Below are positions 20,812 through 33,014 of a stretch of 64,000 nucleotides of DNA, piece after piece; the stretch's first letter is position 1, and every line of letters begins with the position of its first letter. The notes below the pieces were generated by a model. The model searched no databases, was not told where the DNA came from, and saw only the letters and a program-made list of their open reading frames with translations. Made by a program: the position numbers and the translations under genes. The stretch is from Craspedostauros australis (lineage: Eukaryota; Bacillariophyta; Bacillariophyceae; Mastogloiales; Achnanthaceae), in contig JAMXDE010000033.1 of NCBI GenBank assembly GCA_026770025.1, forward strand, positions 372,001-436,000, written 5' to 3'.

Positions 20812-21837
20812 GAGAAGAGGTGTGGAACACAAGTACGGTTTATGAAGTCCTCGTATGTACTGGTCCTTGTCATGAGATGTATGGTATTATCCCTTCATGA
20901 CCTAGGGGATTACTTCGATCCAATATAAATTTCATTGTCACTCCATTCCGTTTTTGACCGCAACTTTTACATGTACCCCTCCACTTTTCTTGTACCAACG
21001 GAATCCTTGGGAGTTTGCGCTTCTTCTGATCTTCCTGAATCAGGGGTCTTCTTACTGCGGTTAGGTCGCCATCGGCCTCCGAAGTACTCGTGAATCATTT
21101 TTTCGACGACGGGACTGAAGGGAAAACTCATCAGCGAGGCCATCATCGCTGATTTTCGTGACACATCAATAGGGAGATATCGCATGTAAAATGAAGCCAC
21201 CCCTGGAACCTGTCGTGGTGACAACCAGTGGGGAGCTCTCCCCAAATGTTCGCGTTCGCGTTGGATCTTGGAGGGACTGAAATAATCAATTTAATCATAC
21301 AATGACGTCATCAATACTGTCTAGCCTTATCTATGCTGGTGAGTAGCCTTCCTCGGTGGAAGACTATGACAACAGGAAGTTCCTTCCTCTCCACTTATTG
21401 TTTCCATTCACAGCAAACAAAAATGAATGCTCAACGCTTCCACATGCATGTTCGTGCTTGTTGGTATCACTGCCTACTGTTCCGTTTCCGTGTTTCTGCC
21501 ATACAGGTCATATGTAGCACTTGCCTTGTATGTGTTCCCACTCTAGATTTCCCCAAAGCACAGCCCCAACCCTCCTCCATCCCCAGACCGCTTCCGGCCC
21601 ATCCACTGGCAGGCAGAGGTGATCCACGAGCTATGGCACATGATGCTGCAACAGCGGTCTAGTCGGAACCACGCGCTTCACGAGGAAGGAGAGCGCGATG
21701 TGATGTCCCAGCGCATGGGATTTTACTTCCAAACACTCCAAGAGCTGCCACCATGGCCCATCCCCACCCACCTTTGCCAGCTCGCCCTGCAGGTCCCAAC
21801 GTCAGAGCCACGACAGGCAGAATGGCTGGTCACTCTG
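20812..21837. other. Intergenic before LINE copy 1
   Basis: No gene assigned. A minus-strand frame at 20967-21245 (92 codons) has no recognisable domain. At 21171-21189 a 19-base word (AGGGAGATATCGCATGTAA) recurs inverted at 27659-27677 on the other side of the LINE, suggesting an older shared repeat. Confidence 0.45.
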
Positions 21838-22200
21838 CTAATAATAATAACTCAGTGATTACATCATAGATGTGCCTCAAGGCTTTACCCTTGCCGCCGC
21901 CGGCCCCGTAGGACTAGGCTTTGAGCGAGCCGTCAAGTTGCCACTCATCCTATTCCCAGCCATGCTGCCATGGCCTGCCATTCTGCCTGCATAGATCGAG
22001 CCCTGCGTCTGGCCTTCAATGCCACTTGTACCGCTGTCATAGAGTGCACCCACTGCTGCATTTGCAGCTCGGTATCATACTCAATATTCCAGCCGCCCCT
22101 GAGCAGGTGAAGCTCCAATGCCGTCATGTCGCTGCTCGTGCTCTGTTGCATCCATTGCACCTGTCAGCGCAGGTCCTTCATCGTCGGATGCTGATCCGCG

Positions 22201-25200
22201 TCATGTACTTTTTCGTTCCTGGCAATCCAAACCGTCCACGGTACTTTCCAGATCCACCGCACCATCTCTCGCGCCCGACGCTCTCGCGTCTGGATATATG
22301 CACTCGTTCGTTGTCATCCACTGTGTCTGCTGGCGGACCCAATCCCGATGGATGAAACCAAGCAGGAGGGGGTACCAACCGATGTAACTTTGCGACCCAT
22401 CCACTCGGAGCTTTCGCCTCCATTTCACCAGCCCCACTCTCATATTTCGCACCAGTCGCGGACATGTGCCTATCCGTACCATGCGGTCGAGAAGTTCTGA
22501 CGTAGAGGTCTGCCAGGCTTCCTGGTGTTCGCTACAGCGGGGCACATGCATCGTTGTCTCGTCCTGCTGGCAGAACTGACACTTCGGCGTCTCTCGCTGA
22601 CCAACCTGGTGCAGTTTCTTGTTGACTCCGACGAAGCCTGATGACCACTTCGAGACAAACTTTGCCACCTCTTTGTTCTTCTTGGCCGCGCGCGTCTTTT
22701 TGTATGTGTACCAGTCCACCTGTGTCAGTTGATCTTCGTCCCACTGGAACTTTGATGCCCAATAGGTAGCTGCGTTGGCAGACTGCAGCAGCTCGTGGAG
22801 CTCCTTCGCGTCCACATGCGAGTAGTCGGCGTTGCGGAGACGTAACCTCCATCTGTTCGTAGACGTGTGCCACCTTTTCACCCGACGTCGGCTCTCTGTC
22901 AGGCTCCAGAACTGCTTGGCGTGGTCGTCGACTACTATGTTGAGTTTCTCCAGCCTTGTCAGTTGCTTGCCAGTGTCATCCTGGTGGCCTTTCATCCACT
23001 TCCAGTGCAGTATCGCCGGAATTCTGTGCTGCAGCTCTCGAATCTCAGTCAGGACATCCCAGTCGCGTTGGCCCAGGCGTAGTCCATCCTCTTGGGCCTG
23101 CAACATCGCCTGCTTACCGTCAAGTGCAATGGTAATCGCACACGAGGCGTCCAGACCTCGCATCCTGGCTATCACGGTAAGCGACGCCCAGATTCCCGCG
23201 AGTTTGCTTCTGTAAGCACTTTGCACTTCGGACGGGCCCGGGACGAACGTCTGGCACGTCATGCTTGCCGTCGTTGCCTCGTCGTACAGAATAGAAGCCG
23301 CGGTCCCTCTGGAATCTTTGAATGATCCGTCACTCACCACGAGCAGCTGGGATCTCCGTGCAGCGCACTCGGCCTCCTCGAGACTCAGTTCGCCTTGCAG
23401 ATTCTCCACTGGGTCGCAGGGTTCTTCGCGCTCATCGATCGACTGTGCCAATCCGACGAAGCCGTCCCACATTATGCCGGTTTCCGTGAGAGTCACCAAG
23501 ACACGTTTGGCTCCTGTTGGGAGACTGTCTGCTGTCCCTCGCCAAGAGTAGAGCTGCCTGCGGGTTCTGCTGTTTCGACAAAGCGAATATCGCTGTAGGG
23601 GCTGTGTCCCCGTGTCGAATATATCGTGGCCGTAGGTATCCTTCCACCACTGCCAGGACCCATCGTCGCGGTACCACCTACCGAGCGGCTCGTGCAGGAG
23701 AAGGCCTCGAAAACACATGGACTTGCACCAGTGTTGCCATTCTCGCCACCATCCACTTGGTAGTCGCTCCAGCTGGTTGGCCCAGCGCTTGGGTATGCAA
23801 GACGCCATGGTGCCGTCGTGAGCCTCGCCAAGTATCCTTGTGCTGTTGGCCGATACAATGTCGGACAAGCGTAGCACTCCCAACTTCTGGCGCACCATGA
23901 TCAGGTGACGGAGCTGTGCTCCTTTGATGCTTTGTTCCAGCCAGATATCCGTGAGGAAGCTGTCTCCTTCCCATTGGACCTTCGCTGTCGTCGTCGTCTC
24001 GTAAATCCGGATGCTGGTGTCTTGGAGTTGTTGCCATAGCCCCATCACCCAGCACTGTGTGGCACAGTGGCCCACACTGTCGAAGGGGTACTGGAAAATA
24101 GATCTGCCCGTTCCCAGCTCTTCCTTGAGTGCCAGAATAGAGCATTCAATCATCTTTCCTGTCTGGGTTCCTCGATGCACCTCATCAAATGCAAGCTGTA
24201 TTTGTGAAATCAGCTGGGCATTGGCCGGGTTAATGATTCCCAACCTGCCAAGCGAGGTTGTGCCGTACACAAGGGCCTGTGGGAAGTTCCTGGACACTCC
24301 CATTTTTGGAAGTGACGCCAGCAGCGCCGGAGCCATGACTCGTCGCCATTGTTGTCTGGAAAGCTGCGTCATCGGCAGGGCATACTCGATCGTCTTCAGG
24401 AACCTCAGCGATAGCGCCGACTTAGCATCTTCCGGTGATATCTGTGCTGTCCGCATTCTGCCTCCAAAATCCTCGGCCTTCGCTCGCATCCTCTGCATCT
24501 GCTCTGTCTGGTCGCCGTCGAAATCAATGAACACTCCCAGTGTGAACAGGGGTTGGTCCATCGTCTTGTAGGGTATCTCTGACCTGACACCGTTTCTGTC
24601 CTCGATTTGGATGGTGGTGCAGGTGTCGACGTCCTTCCAGTCCCACTCGCCTTTGACGAACTTGGGCTGGATGGCCCACCAAGCTGACTTAGCAGGAACC
24701 AACGCCCCGCCTGTCACTCTCAACAGCCGGCTCCAGTCGTGGACCATACTCTTGAATGCCTCCGTGTCGGCTCCTTCGCTGCCTGTGACCTCCAGTCGGA
24801 CCAGATCCGTGTCGTCAACAAACGCCGAGCCAAGGATCTCAATGACCTCTCCGTTGGGCGTCGTCACTTGGGATGCATGGCCCAACTTGAGCATAGCATT
24901 GAACATCACGGAGCTGATGACGGCCCAAATCGCAGGACCCGCTCCGTTGCCTTGTCCAATGCCATGCATTTCACAGTCTGGGCCTTGACGGTATGACCTA
25001 TCCGACACCCCGTACGCTGTGCTGATGCGGTGGTCGGCGTCTCGAAGGGTCTTGAACATGCTCCACATGGCTGCCCCATTTGCGCCTGCCGCTATCATCG
25101 CAGCTGCCGCAAAGTTGGGGACGATCCTGTTGTAACACGACTTGGCGTCATTCGAGCAGAACCCAATCGCCACCTTCTGTTGGAAACCCAGATCAACACT

Positions 25201-25269
25201 CAGCCTCTTGTTCAGGGCGGCACTCATGGCAGATTTGCATTTCCTGCTGACGAATTGAAACCCGGACAA
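22201..25269 (-). pseudogene. LINE pol: reverse transcriptase, RNase H and zinc knuckle
   Basis: Open frame of 1022 codons beginning just after a TGA. RT motif A is SNDAKSCYN (Asp at about 41), the GQGNGAGPAIW block follows at about 105-115, and the catalytic box is FVDD at 150-153. RNase H lies at about 640-770: VSDGSFKDSRGT, then AYRSKLAGIW, then ALDGKQAM. The position after YRS is normally the catalytic Glu. It is Lys here (AAA) but Glu in the other copy near 55730. The C-terminal knuckle is CQFCQQDETTMHVPRC, the RVT zinc-binding form. With Lys at a catalytic site and upstream stops this is a relic. Confidence 0.85.
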
Positions 25270-26645
25270 TCAGCCTGCCTCCAAAGCAGTCTTCATCATT
25301 TGCCTGCCCAACCTCTTATTGTTCAGGTTGAACTGGGCGTCCATGAGTTGAATGGTCCTCATTTTCTCGATATTGAACACTTGGGCCTTCTTCAGGATCT
25401 CAACGTCTGTGATCCGTTGCCATGGTCGGGGTGAGTGTCCCGTCTGGTATGGGACATCACGCAACTGCGCGTCCGTTCTAGCCAAGCTATCCACCATCAT
25501 TGCTGCCTTGTAGTGGCCAAAATGTGGGTTGCTTGGCTCCAAGTTGGTGAGCTCTGTTAGTTGCTTCCACGCTTTCTGGTGATCCTCGACTGTGAGTTCG
25601 GTCTTGTCCTGTGCTATGGGCTCTAGTGCTGCGAGTAGGGTCCGGATCATGGGGTCAAGTTTGGCTGGAGACGTGCCCTCCTTGTTCACCAGTTGGGCTG
25701 CGAGTTCCGGTTGCCAGATACGATCCATGACACGCTTGTCTCGACCTGTCATACAGGGAGTACTGTTTGCTTGTGAGAACCTTCGCTTGTTCTTCCGGAT
25801 ACACGCGGTGACAATCTCATGTTGTTCGGTGCATTCATGAAGCCTGCCATCTTCGTTGGTGAACAGGACTTTGGTGGTCATTGACTTGTCCTGACCGAAG
25901 ATCGCTCGAAGGCGGCCTGCTTGCTCCCTTTGTCTCTCACGGTTCAGCAGAAGATGTAGCGCAGCTTCGTATTCTTGATCATGAGCATCGTGGCGTTGCC
26001 TCGCAATCTCCACCAGGTAGTGTTGTCGCGCTTGTGTGAGATGTTTTTCTGTGTGTAATAGGCTGCGTATGCTTCAGACTGTTTCTGTTTCGCTTGCTCC
26101 AGCGTCGCCTCGCTGTCCAGCCCCACTGACTTCTTGGTGCGTTGTCGAAGGGACGAACTGACTTTGACACCGGACATGTGCTTCACTTCCAAGGACCAGA
26201 ACTTGATCACGTTCCTCGCGTGTTGCAGGTCGGGAGACCACGCCACGGCACCCATTCTCAGCTTGCGACACTTCTTCTCTGCGTATCTTCTGATCTCATA
26301 GGTCCGCGCCAAGAGCTTGTCGTACTGGAGTCGTTGGGCAGGGGTCAGTTGCCATCCTTGAGATTTCGCCAGGCACCATATCTCTTGCACCCGTTTGCAT
26401 ATGTTGTGCTTTCCGTACTCTTCCAACAGTGCGTCATTGTACTTCTGGGTGACACGTGGGTCACTGAGGACCAACTGCCTGGGCTGAGAGGTCCGGATGG
26501 GCTTCACGGCCACACCTAGGACTTGCTCGAAACCAACGTCGACCCATACCGCTCTGTGGTTGGATGGTATGGCCTCGCCGAACCCCAGGTAGCCTGCCTT
26601 CTCCAGATGCACTCCTTCTGACACAAATATTGCGTCGATAGGCAC
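25270..26645 (-). pseudogene. LINE endonuclease C-terminus and RT N-terminus, frameshifted
   Basis: Two overlapping frames (26645-25944 and 26013-25270) that together carry the end of the apurinic endonuclease domain, seen as PIDAIFVSEG and then PSNHRAVWVDVGF (the S-H step of the family), a basic helical linker, and the RT fingers (RITDVEILKKAQVF). The endonuclease continues upstream on the same strand to about 27065, including IILGVDLND, with two in-frame stops. The join at 25270 is a single TGA between EAG and LSGFQF, as expected for a CGA arginine codon mutated at CpG. Confidence 0.75.
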
Positions 26646-27489
26646 GTTGTTTCGGTTTCTTTGTTGGGTAGCTTGCCTTGCCTGGTCTCCTGTTCTATTC
26701 CATACCGCGTTCTTCAGCCCTGTGGCCTCCAGAAGGCGAGCAGTGGTACTGTCCAGGACGACGTCGTTGAGGTCAACCCCCAGTATAATAGTGTTGCCTT
26801 CAGTTCACCATTTCCTGATCTCATTGGCCATGTCGTTGCCCCACGCCTCGTGCGGGTCTTCTTCCCGACCTGCCGCCGCCAGTACTCTCACCTGCTGGGA
26901 CCACACCGTAGGCTGTTCACTCTGCTACATGCTATGTCCCACATCGCAGCTACCGTTCCCCAGCGCAAAAAGCGTGGATGTGTCGCCGCATCTCCCAGCC
27001 TGCGAGCTGGAGCCCCGAAGCTGACCGCGTGGGCGCCGCCCCGTCTCCTGCCGTTGACGTCCAGTGACGCTTAGCGTAACATGCATGCTCTAACTACACC
27101 TACACTATCTAATGCACGCTATCTAATGCACACAATTGAATACACCACAAGGACAGCAGCTTCCCCAACATCATCCGTTCCTGCCAGATGACTCATTCAG
27201 AAAAAACGAGGCGACACAAAGCGCCTACGGCGCATAGTTAAAGACTATAATCTATGTGGTAAACAACAACTACGACTTCTCCAAAACATGTCTCGACATG
27301 TGTGGAATTGGTTGCCTGAGAACAAGGCCTGCGCAGAGGCAAGGATCAGCTTCGTGCATGCTGCAACATGGCTGACTCGAACCGTTCACATCAACGTTAG
27401 TCTAGGAAAGAAACAAGGCAATTCAAGAACAATGAAGATGCGAACCGAAGAAACATGTACGCTTCTGATTGGATAAAAAATTGTCAATT

Positions 27490-27651
27490 CAGTTTACTTC
27501 CGCGTGGAGTTCGTATTTGGCGGGACTCTTCAAATTACATGCCATGTCAAACGAAAGTTTCGTTTGACATGGCATGTAATTTGAAGAAGCGAAATTCTCA
27601 TCCACCCCCCAAAATAAATGTCTCTATCAGGTTATTTTGGACCCTGGGACT
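27490..27651 (-). repeat. Structured repeat family, copy 1
   Basis: Read on the minus strand from 27651 it has: AGTCCCAGGGTCCAAAATAA, then CCTGATAGAGACA, a G-rich box, GAATTTCGC, a long palindromic core, and the closing box AGTCCCGCCAAA with GAACTCCACGCGG. The same boxes in the same order and nearly the same total length occur at 30750-30910 and 49591-49755, while the cores differ in sequence. Confidence 0.65.
27527..27587. repeat. 61-base near-perfect palindrome
   Basis: Arms 27527-27556 and 27558-27587 are exact reverse complements (30 bases each) around a single G at 27557. It forms the core of structured repeat copy 1. The outer arm carries CAAATTACATGCCATG, and a related word recurs just downstream at 27654-27668. 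Confidence 0.95.
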
Positions 27652-28682
27652 CATCAAATTACATGCGATATCTCCCTAATGATTTTTTCGGTGCTCACAT
27701 CTCCCAACTCAATCGCCATTTTTCGCATGCATTACTTGACATGCATGTCCATACAGCTCCATGAATGCCTGCCAGCACATTGCTTCTCTGATGATCTCCG
27801 TGGCTCATCACTCGTGGATCATTCTTCGTTGCACGCAATCTCTTTGATTGGTTCTTCTCATTGTGAGCTGACCATTACAGTCTAAATCCAGTTTAGAGAC
27901 AGGTACAGAATTAGATTTTGTGCGTAGGACATGGTAGGGAAAAGCTGTAGAAATTTAACACGGAGGCTTTATAATGGCTCTGACAGATCCTTTAGGGCTG
28001 GTCCACGAAGGGATATGTACAATGCGAATACATATGCATCAACAGGAACTGTACGCAGCTCTATATACATCAAGTAGCCTTCAAACCAATAGTTCGTCCG
28101 AGTTGAAGAACGCACGTAGCATGTCCCTATTGGAGCGCTCGCACAACGATGAGTGAAATAACGGACAAACAAGTCCAGTGAGTCTGACATGAATAAGAGC
28201 AACAATAAAGGACATCCTAAGTTGTTCAATCACATTGAGCACGACTGATGTTGCTCCAATCGTGCTACAATGACGATATGCGGACAGACTGTCACTCTTT
28301 CATTCAATCCCGTTTTCACTTTTAGTCCTACTGGTCGAAGTTGTCAGTGTTCGGTTTCGTTCTGGATAGAGATGTTCGCTTTCTCTTCTTCTTTGATCTG
28401 CAACACCACAACCAACCAACCATCACCAAGGCCGACCATTGTTTGCGAATCACACACCTTTCAACAGTGGCATCGTCATTCGATGACGAACGCTTTGCAT
28501 CTTACTCGTCGATTGTATCTGTGGCTCCGCTCTTCATACTTCACATCCAAACCCAGCGCCCTTCCAAGAGTCAAAAACGTTTCAAACAAGGAGGAAACGA
28601 GAGTGCAGACAAGCACACTGGACTGCAGGGGCAGAATAGAGCATAGTACCAAACCAAGAGTTGACGCAAGAGTTGACGCAAG

Positions 28683-30385
28683 ATGTTCCGTCGTTCGCTC
28701 GTTGAGGCCAGAAGGCGCCTGGTGAAGCTCACCCTGAAGACTGCGGCCGTCGTGGGATTCGTGGAAGTGACGACGCATCTGCCATCCGAGGGACGATCGT
28801 CCCAATTCTACCACACATTGACGGATCGCGTTGGCACGCCGTTGTTTCGAGCTGTGCTGAGTGCGGAAGGTGAGCACAGTTTTTGTGTGTACAGGTGGAT
28901 TCAGTTGATGGTGAGGGAGGGTGGCGCACGTTTGAGTCTTCGTGATGAGATGGAATCGTTGGAGAGGTCGTTTCCCAAGACATGCGGACATGCCAATACA
29001 ATGCTGCTGCCATCCTCTCTTTTTCTGCGAGCAGTCTAACCATTTGCTGACCCATTGCTGACCGGCTGCATAAGTACATGCATACTCGCCCATCTACTCT
29101 CCCCCATACACCATCTTGTGATTCGCTGTTTGCAGATGCCCATACCGCAGCCATGTTCGCGTTGCAATATGGGCTGGCGCCTGTCCACCGTCCCAACGCC
29201 TCCGAACAATCCTTGAGAGATGGCGGGAAGGTGACCATCATGGGACTGACGTTCTCGAATCCAGTCGGAATCGCAGCAGGCTTTGACAAGGATGGCGCCG
29301 TGATTCAGCAGGCATTCGATTTGGGATGCGGTATGTTGGAGATTGGATCCATCACGTTGGAACCGCAGCCCGGCAACCCCAAGCCACGCATATTCCGCCT
29401 TGTGGAAGATGGCGGAGTCATCAACCGATGCGGGTTCAACGGATTGGGTTCCCAAGTTGCCAAGCAAAATCTTGAAACGTACATGCAACGCAAGATGGCA
29501 ACGAACCGTGGGAGCACCAGCGGGAGTGGCAACGAGAGAGTACTGGGGATCAACCTGGGCAAGAACAAGATCCCATCACGATCGACGCCGCTGGAGGAGT
29601 ATCAGGAATTGATTGGGCTTCTGGGACCGTTCGCAGACTATCTCGTCATCAACGTGTCGTCTCCCAATACACCGGGCCTTCGAGATTTGCAAGCATCGGA
29701 CAAGCTGAGAGCTTTGCTACAAGGATGCATCGAGAGTCGCGACGTTTTGGTGCAGCAATTGAATGCTGAGGCTGGCGATGGCGCGACACCGACAACGATA
29801 GATGCGAATGCAGACGAACAAACTTCCAATGCAAACAAGAACGACGGTTCACGACGACACATCCCACTGCTCGTCAAACTGGCTCCCGATTTGTCGCTGC
29901 AGGAGATGGAACTGATCGCCGAAGTCCTGATGGAGATGAAGGTGGATGGCATGGTCTTAACCAACACCAGCAACCAACGGCCCACTAGCAACAATACCAG
30001 CAGCAGCTCGGGTGGCAACTTGTTGAGAAGCCGCAATCGCCACGAGGTCGGTGGCTTGTCAGGCACACCCATCAAGGACATGTCGACGGATCGGATCCGC
30101 ACCATGTACCGATTGACGAATGGCAGTATTCCGATCATTGGCGTCGGTGGCATCGCCAACGGATACGACGCCTACGAGAAGGTCTGCGCCGGCGCATCGC
30201 TGGTGCAACTGTACACTGGCATGGTGTACGGCGGGGCGGGCGCGATCAGCCGTATTCGCAAGGAGTTGGCGGAAGTGCTGATTCAGCACGGCCACCGCTC
30301 CGTGGAGGATGCGGTGGGGTCAGATCATGCCGATATGTACTGGAAACGGCAGCAATCGAAGATGGTGGCTCACGCAGAGCAGTAA
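28683..30385 (+). CDS. Dihydroorotate dehydrogenase, mitochondrial class 2 (two exons)
   Basis: CDS is 28683-28869 joined to 29136-30385. The intron starts GTGAGC at 28870 and ends TTTGCAG at 29135. The join (GAA G/AT GCC) restores EDAHTAAMFALQYGLAPVHR, the usual family N-terminal helix. The product is 478 residues. Exon 1 supplies an Arg-rich presequence and a hydrophobic helix (about 13-30), as in inner-membrane enzymes that reduce ubiquinone. FMN and substrate motifs: GFDKDGA, EIGSITLEPQPGNP, NRCGFNGLG, NVSSPNTPGLR (the class 2 base Ser lies here, near 235), VKLAPDLS, TNTS, GGLSGTPI, IPIIGVGGI and VQLYTGMVYGG. It catalyses dihydroorotate to orotate in pyrimidine synthesis. An Asn/Asp-rich insertion (about 280-300) is lineage-specific. 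The Met at 29078 lies inside the intron and is not the start. Confidence 0.93.
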
Positions 30386-32152
30386 CGTGTGCTGGTATAG
30401 CTGACACTGAAAAGGTATAGGTGGGAATGAACGGATACTCATGGCATATTGTGAGGCTAGTATGATTCAGTTCCATCCAGAGAGATAGAGATAGAGAGCG
30501 CTCCACTGTGTCAGCAACCCGTTATCGACTCTTGCTCCATTCTATGTTCGTTTGAAGCAATCAAAACGGGATTGGAAGCACAGCGCAATCGTGAAGTATT
30601 GCCACGACCACTTGGAATCAATAACGAAACAGAACGATGACGTGTTGTATCGCCGTTCGTGTTCTCGTTGTGGAGACACGCGACAGTGAAGTCGATGGGA
30701 TTGAAGATGTGTCGAATGACACTAGAGGATTCTCGCATTCGGATTATTCAGTCCCACGGTACAAAATAACCTGATAGAGACACTTCTGAGGGGGGCGGGA
30801 TCCGAACTTCCCCCTCGGAAATTGAACTTCAACTTCGATTTGGTGCCCCAAATCGGAAACGGCACCCAATTCTGAGTCCTGCCAAAAGCGAACTTCCACG
30901 CGTAGGCAAAATGTGCGCAATCAACACAGCGTTTTCATTGGCCAGTTCGTAGTCGTCTGTGTCCATTTTTTGACGTCGCCTGCTTCGACTCAGTTCGGTT
31001 CGCGCGCGCGCCTGCCAATCCCCCCAGAAAGCGCCACCACAAACCTATACGTGGTCCGTCTTACAGGGGGAGCCCCGTTTTGGAGACTTGAGTGTTCGCG
31101 ATGGAGATCCTCACTTTCGCGAGGATTAAGGTCTTCGCAATGCCCATGTGTCGTCACGATTCGTGTTTTTCCCACGACAGCTGCGATGGATTACTCAAAC
31201 AAGACTTATTTTTGCGATTCGTCCAACACTCCTCGCGCACGTTCGTCATGTGTCAGGTCCCGCACTTTTTCATCAAACGGCTCGTTTCCGCATGGTACCA
31301 ACAATGGTTTCGCGTTTTTTTCCAATTCTGAAGGAAAATGGTTGATTCGATTGTTGAGATCAATCTCTTTTCGCATCTCCTGTGCGCCAACCACCACATG
31401 ATTCCTGCCTCTTCTTGTTGCTTTCTGTCCAAACATCAACCAGTACACAAAAATAGGGACGATAATGCCAATAACTACATGCTTTGGTCTGTGAGCCATT
31501 CATGTCGTTAGCGATGACCAAGAACGTTGGATTCTTGTGTGTTATGATCCACACCCGACCCTCAACACAAACATGAAGACACTCGTTGACAAGACTGCCA
31601 ATCAATGCTGCCTCCTCCCTTCCTTTCAACTCACCTTCATCTGCGGAGCAAGTATGTAGCTTGTGTGACAGTGGGATCGACAATGGAACAACAAGCACGC
31701 CAGGCAAAGCACTCAAGTTTTGCCAACCAATCGACACCAACAACACATACGTCCATATATACCACACTGATGATAACTGTTAAGTCATGCACCAGGGGCG
31801 CTTTCATTTCGCCTTGTTTATTCTACGTGGGCGCACGTAGCAGGAACGGATCTAATGCTGTGTAGTGTCTTAGTCGGTGGCATGTGTTGGCCAATGGTGC
31901 GGGCGGGCTGCCTGCGTTGGCGTCGTCAGGCTGCGTGGGGCAGGCACTTGGGCTTGCCTGCAGTGGGTGCGCATCCAGTTGAGGAGCACCTTCATGGCTG
32001 GAGGTGCAGCATTGCAGAGGCCTTGCCGCATGGCCTGAACCCAAATGATTTGTGCCAGGAGTTGGTCCTGCAGTGGCGGCTTACTCCACAGTGGTTTCAG
32101 CACAGCGGGGATGGTGCTAATAGGCCAGGCTCACATATCTTGGAGTTGTCTG
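30386..32152. other. Intergenic between DHODH and the LTR block
   Basis: No credible gene. It contains structured repeat copy 2 (30723-30910). A 97-codon minus-strand frame (31206-31499) has one hydrophobic segment but no family resemblance, and I leave it unassigned. 31870-32150 is GC-rich and ends at the LTR boundary. Confidence 0.45.
30723..30910 (+). repeat. Structured repeat family, copy 2, with terminal box
   Basis: Begins with a 26-base box (30723-30748, TAGAGGATTCTCGCATTC...) whose exact reverse complement is at 47057-47082. Then AGTCCCACGG, ATAACCTGATAGAGACACTT, a hairpin GAGGGGG/CCCCCTC enclosing GGATCCGAACTT, a core containing TTGGTGCC/GGCACCCAA, and the closing box GAGTCCTGCCAAAA with CTTCCACGCG. 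Confidence 0.65.
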
Positions 32153-32941
32153 TGTTGGCAAGTTCCGCTCATGGATACCCTTGCGATCATGGAAGATGGT
32201 GATGGTTGTTGTTACGATTCTGTTTGCTATTTCATTATGTTGGCACTCCAATGCTCTTGGAGTTGCTGCTGTTGGTCCGATGCTCTTGGAGTCTTTTGTT
32301 GGTCTGCCCAACCATAAGTTGGCACACAAGATGCTCTCTTGCTATTGTTCGTATTCTCTCTCTCAGTATTACATGTTCATACCACGGGATATTCCATGCT
32401 CGATACGTGCTCCATATTTGATACTCCGTCAGTTCATTCTCTACTGGCCCACAACTCCACGATTAATTGCCAATGTCTTATCTTCAACTCCTCCTTGTAT
32501 ATCCACGATCTCGACATCCCTCGGTCATTGAATCTTCACCTTCTTGATCTGATGTGGAGACAGATGATGACATGGTGACATGATGACATCCTGTTGATGT
32601 CAGCTGTTGCCTTCCATGGTCCTTCAGATTCCATATTCCATTGATGATGCAATGGTCTGGCAAGGATATCGTCACTTGAGGTTTCGTTGGGAAGTACATC
32701 GATTCTTGCTCGATGTCACATGTTTCAGTTGGTTGATGGATGGACGAGATTCCTGATGCTCTCAGAAATCGTTGTTCACGAATTTCCTTCCAAAATTCTG
32801 ATTGTTGTCGTGTGTCCAAATTTGTGATGTGATTTCAGCAATCACATTTCACTATCCACACGAGCATAGTTATGCCGTCCGAATATGAGCATGAGAGAAT
32901 AGTGGGTGAACGATGCACATACACGCATGTACATCCCAACA
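32153..32941 (-). repeat. 3' LTR of the decayed minus-strand Copia element
   Basis: Read on the minus strand it starts TGTTGGGATG and ends TTGCCAACA, a TGTTGG/CCAACA terminal pair. A polypurine tract (AGGAAGGG, minus strand of 32942-32949) directly precedes it, and the pol frame ends at 32962. Related copies at 45253-46063 and 56535-57291 lie in the opposite orientation. Confidence 0.75.
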
Positions 32942-32961
32942 CCCTTCCTGTATGCATTCAG

Positions 32962-33014
32962 TCACTCGAATGTTCTCGATGTGTCAAGGTACGACTTCTC
33001 ATGCTCTTGTTGCA
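32962..33014 (-). pseudogene. C-terminal end of the interrupted Copia pol
   Basis: Encodes the last 16 or so codons (QEHEKSYLDTSRTFE, then stop). The frame joins the pol fragment at 40202-41773 across the inserted element once one copy of the 5-base duplication is discounted. Separating the fragments is the sole effect of the insertion. Confidence 0.8.

Larger units (their letters stand above)
21838..27065 (-). mobile_element. Non-LTR retrotransposon (APE-RT-RNase H LINE), copy 1, decayed
   Basis: Minus-strand element whose order is AP-like endonuclease, reverse transcriptase, RNase H, C-terminal zinc knuckle, then a 3' end with a TTA-repeat tail (21838-21855 on the plus strand reads AATAATAATAACTCAG). 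The 3' end aligns with a second copy ending near 54361. The 5' limit near 27065 is approximate and probably truncated. In-frame stops and one frameshift make it non-autonomous: TAG near 26936, TGA near 26813, a frame change near 25950-26010, TGA at 25270. Confidence 0.88.
27066..28682. other. Intergenic between LINE copy 1 and dihydroorotate dehydrogenase
   Basis: No credible gene. It holds the structured repeat copy at 27490-27651 with a long palindrome, and presumably the DHODH promoter in 28240-28680. The 27659-27677 word matches 21171-21189 inverted. Confidence 0.5.

Noticed and set aside
29078..29135. ATG 29078 as start of dihydroorotate dehydrogenase
   Set aside because: It lies in the intron; splicing at 28870/29135 gives a presequence, membrane helix and the family N-terminal helix in frame.
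30795..30815. tRNA-like B box in the structured repeat (GTTCGGATCC or GTTCGCATCC on the minus strand)
   Set aside because: No cloverleaf or A box at the right distance; the match is better explained by the GAGGGG/CCCCTC hairpin loop.
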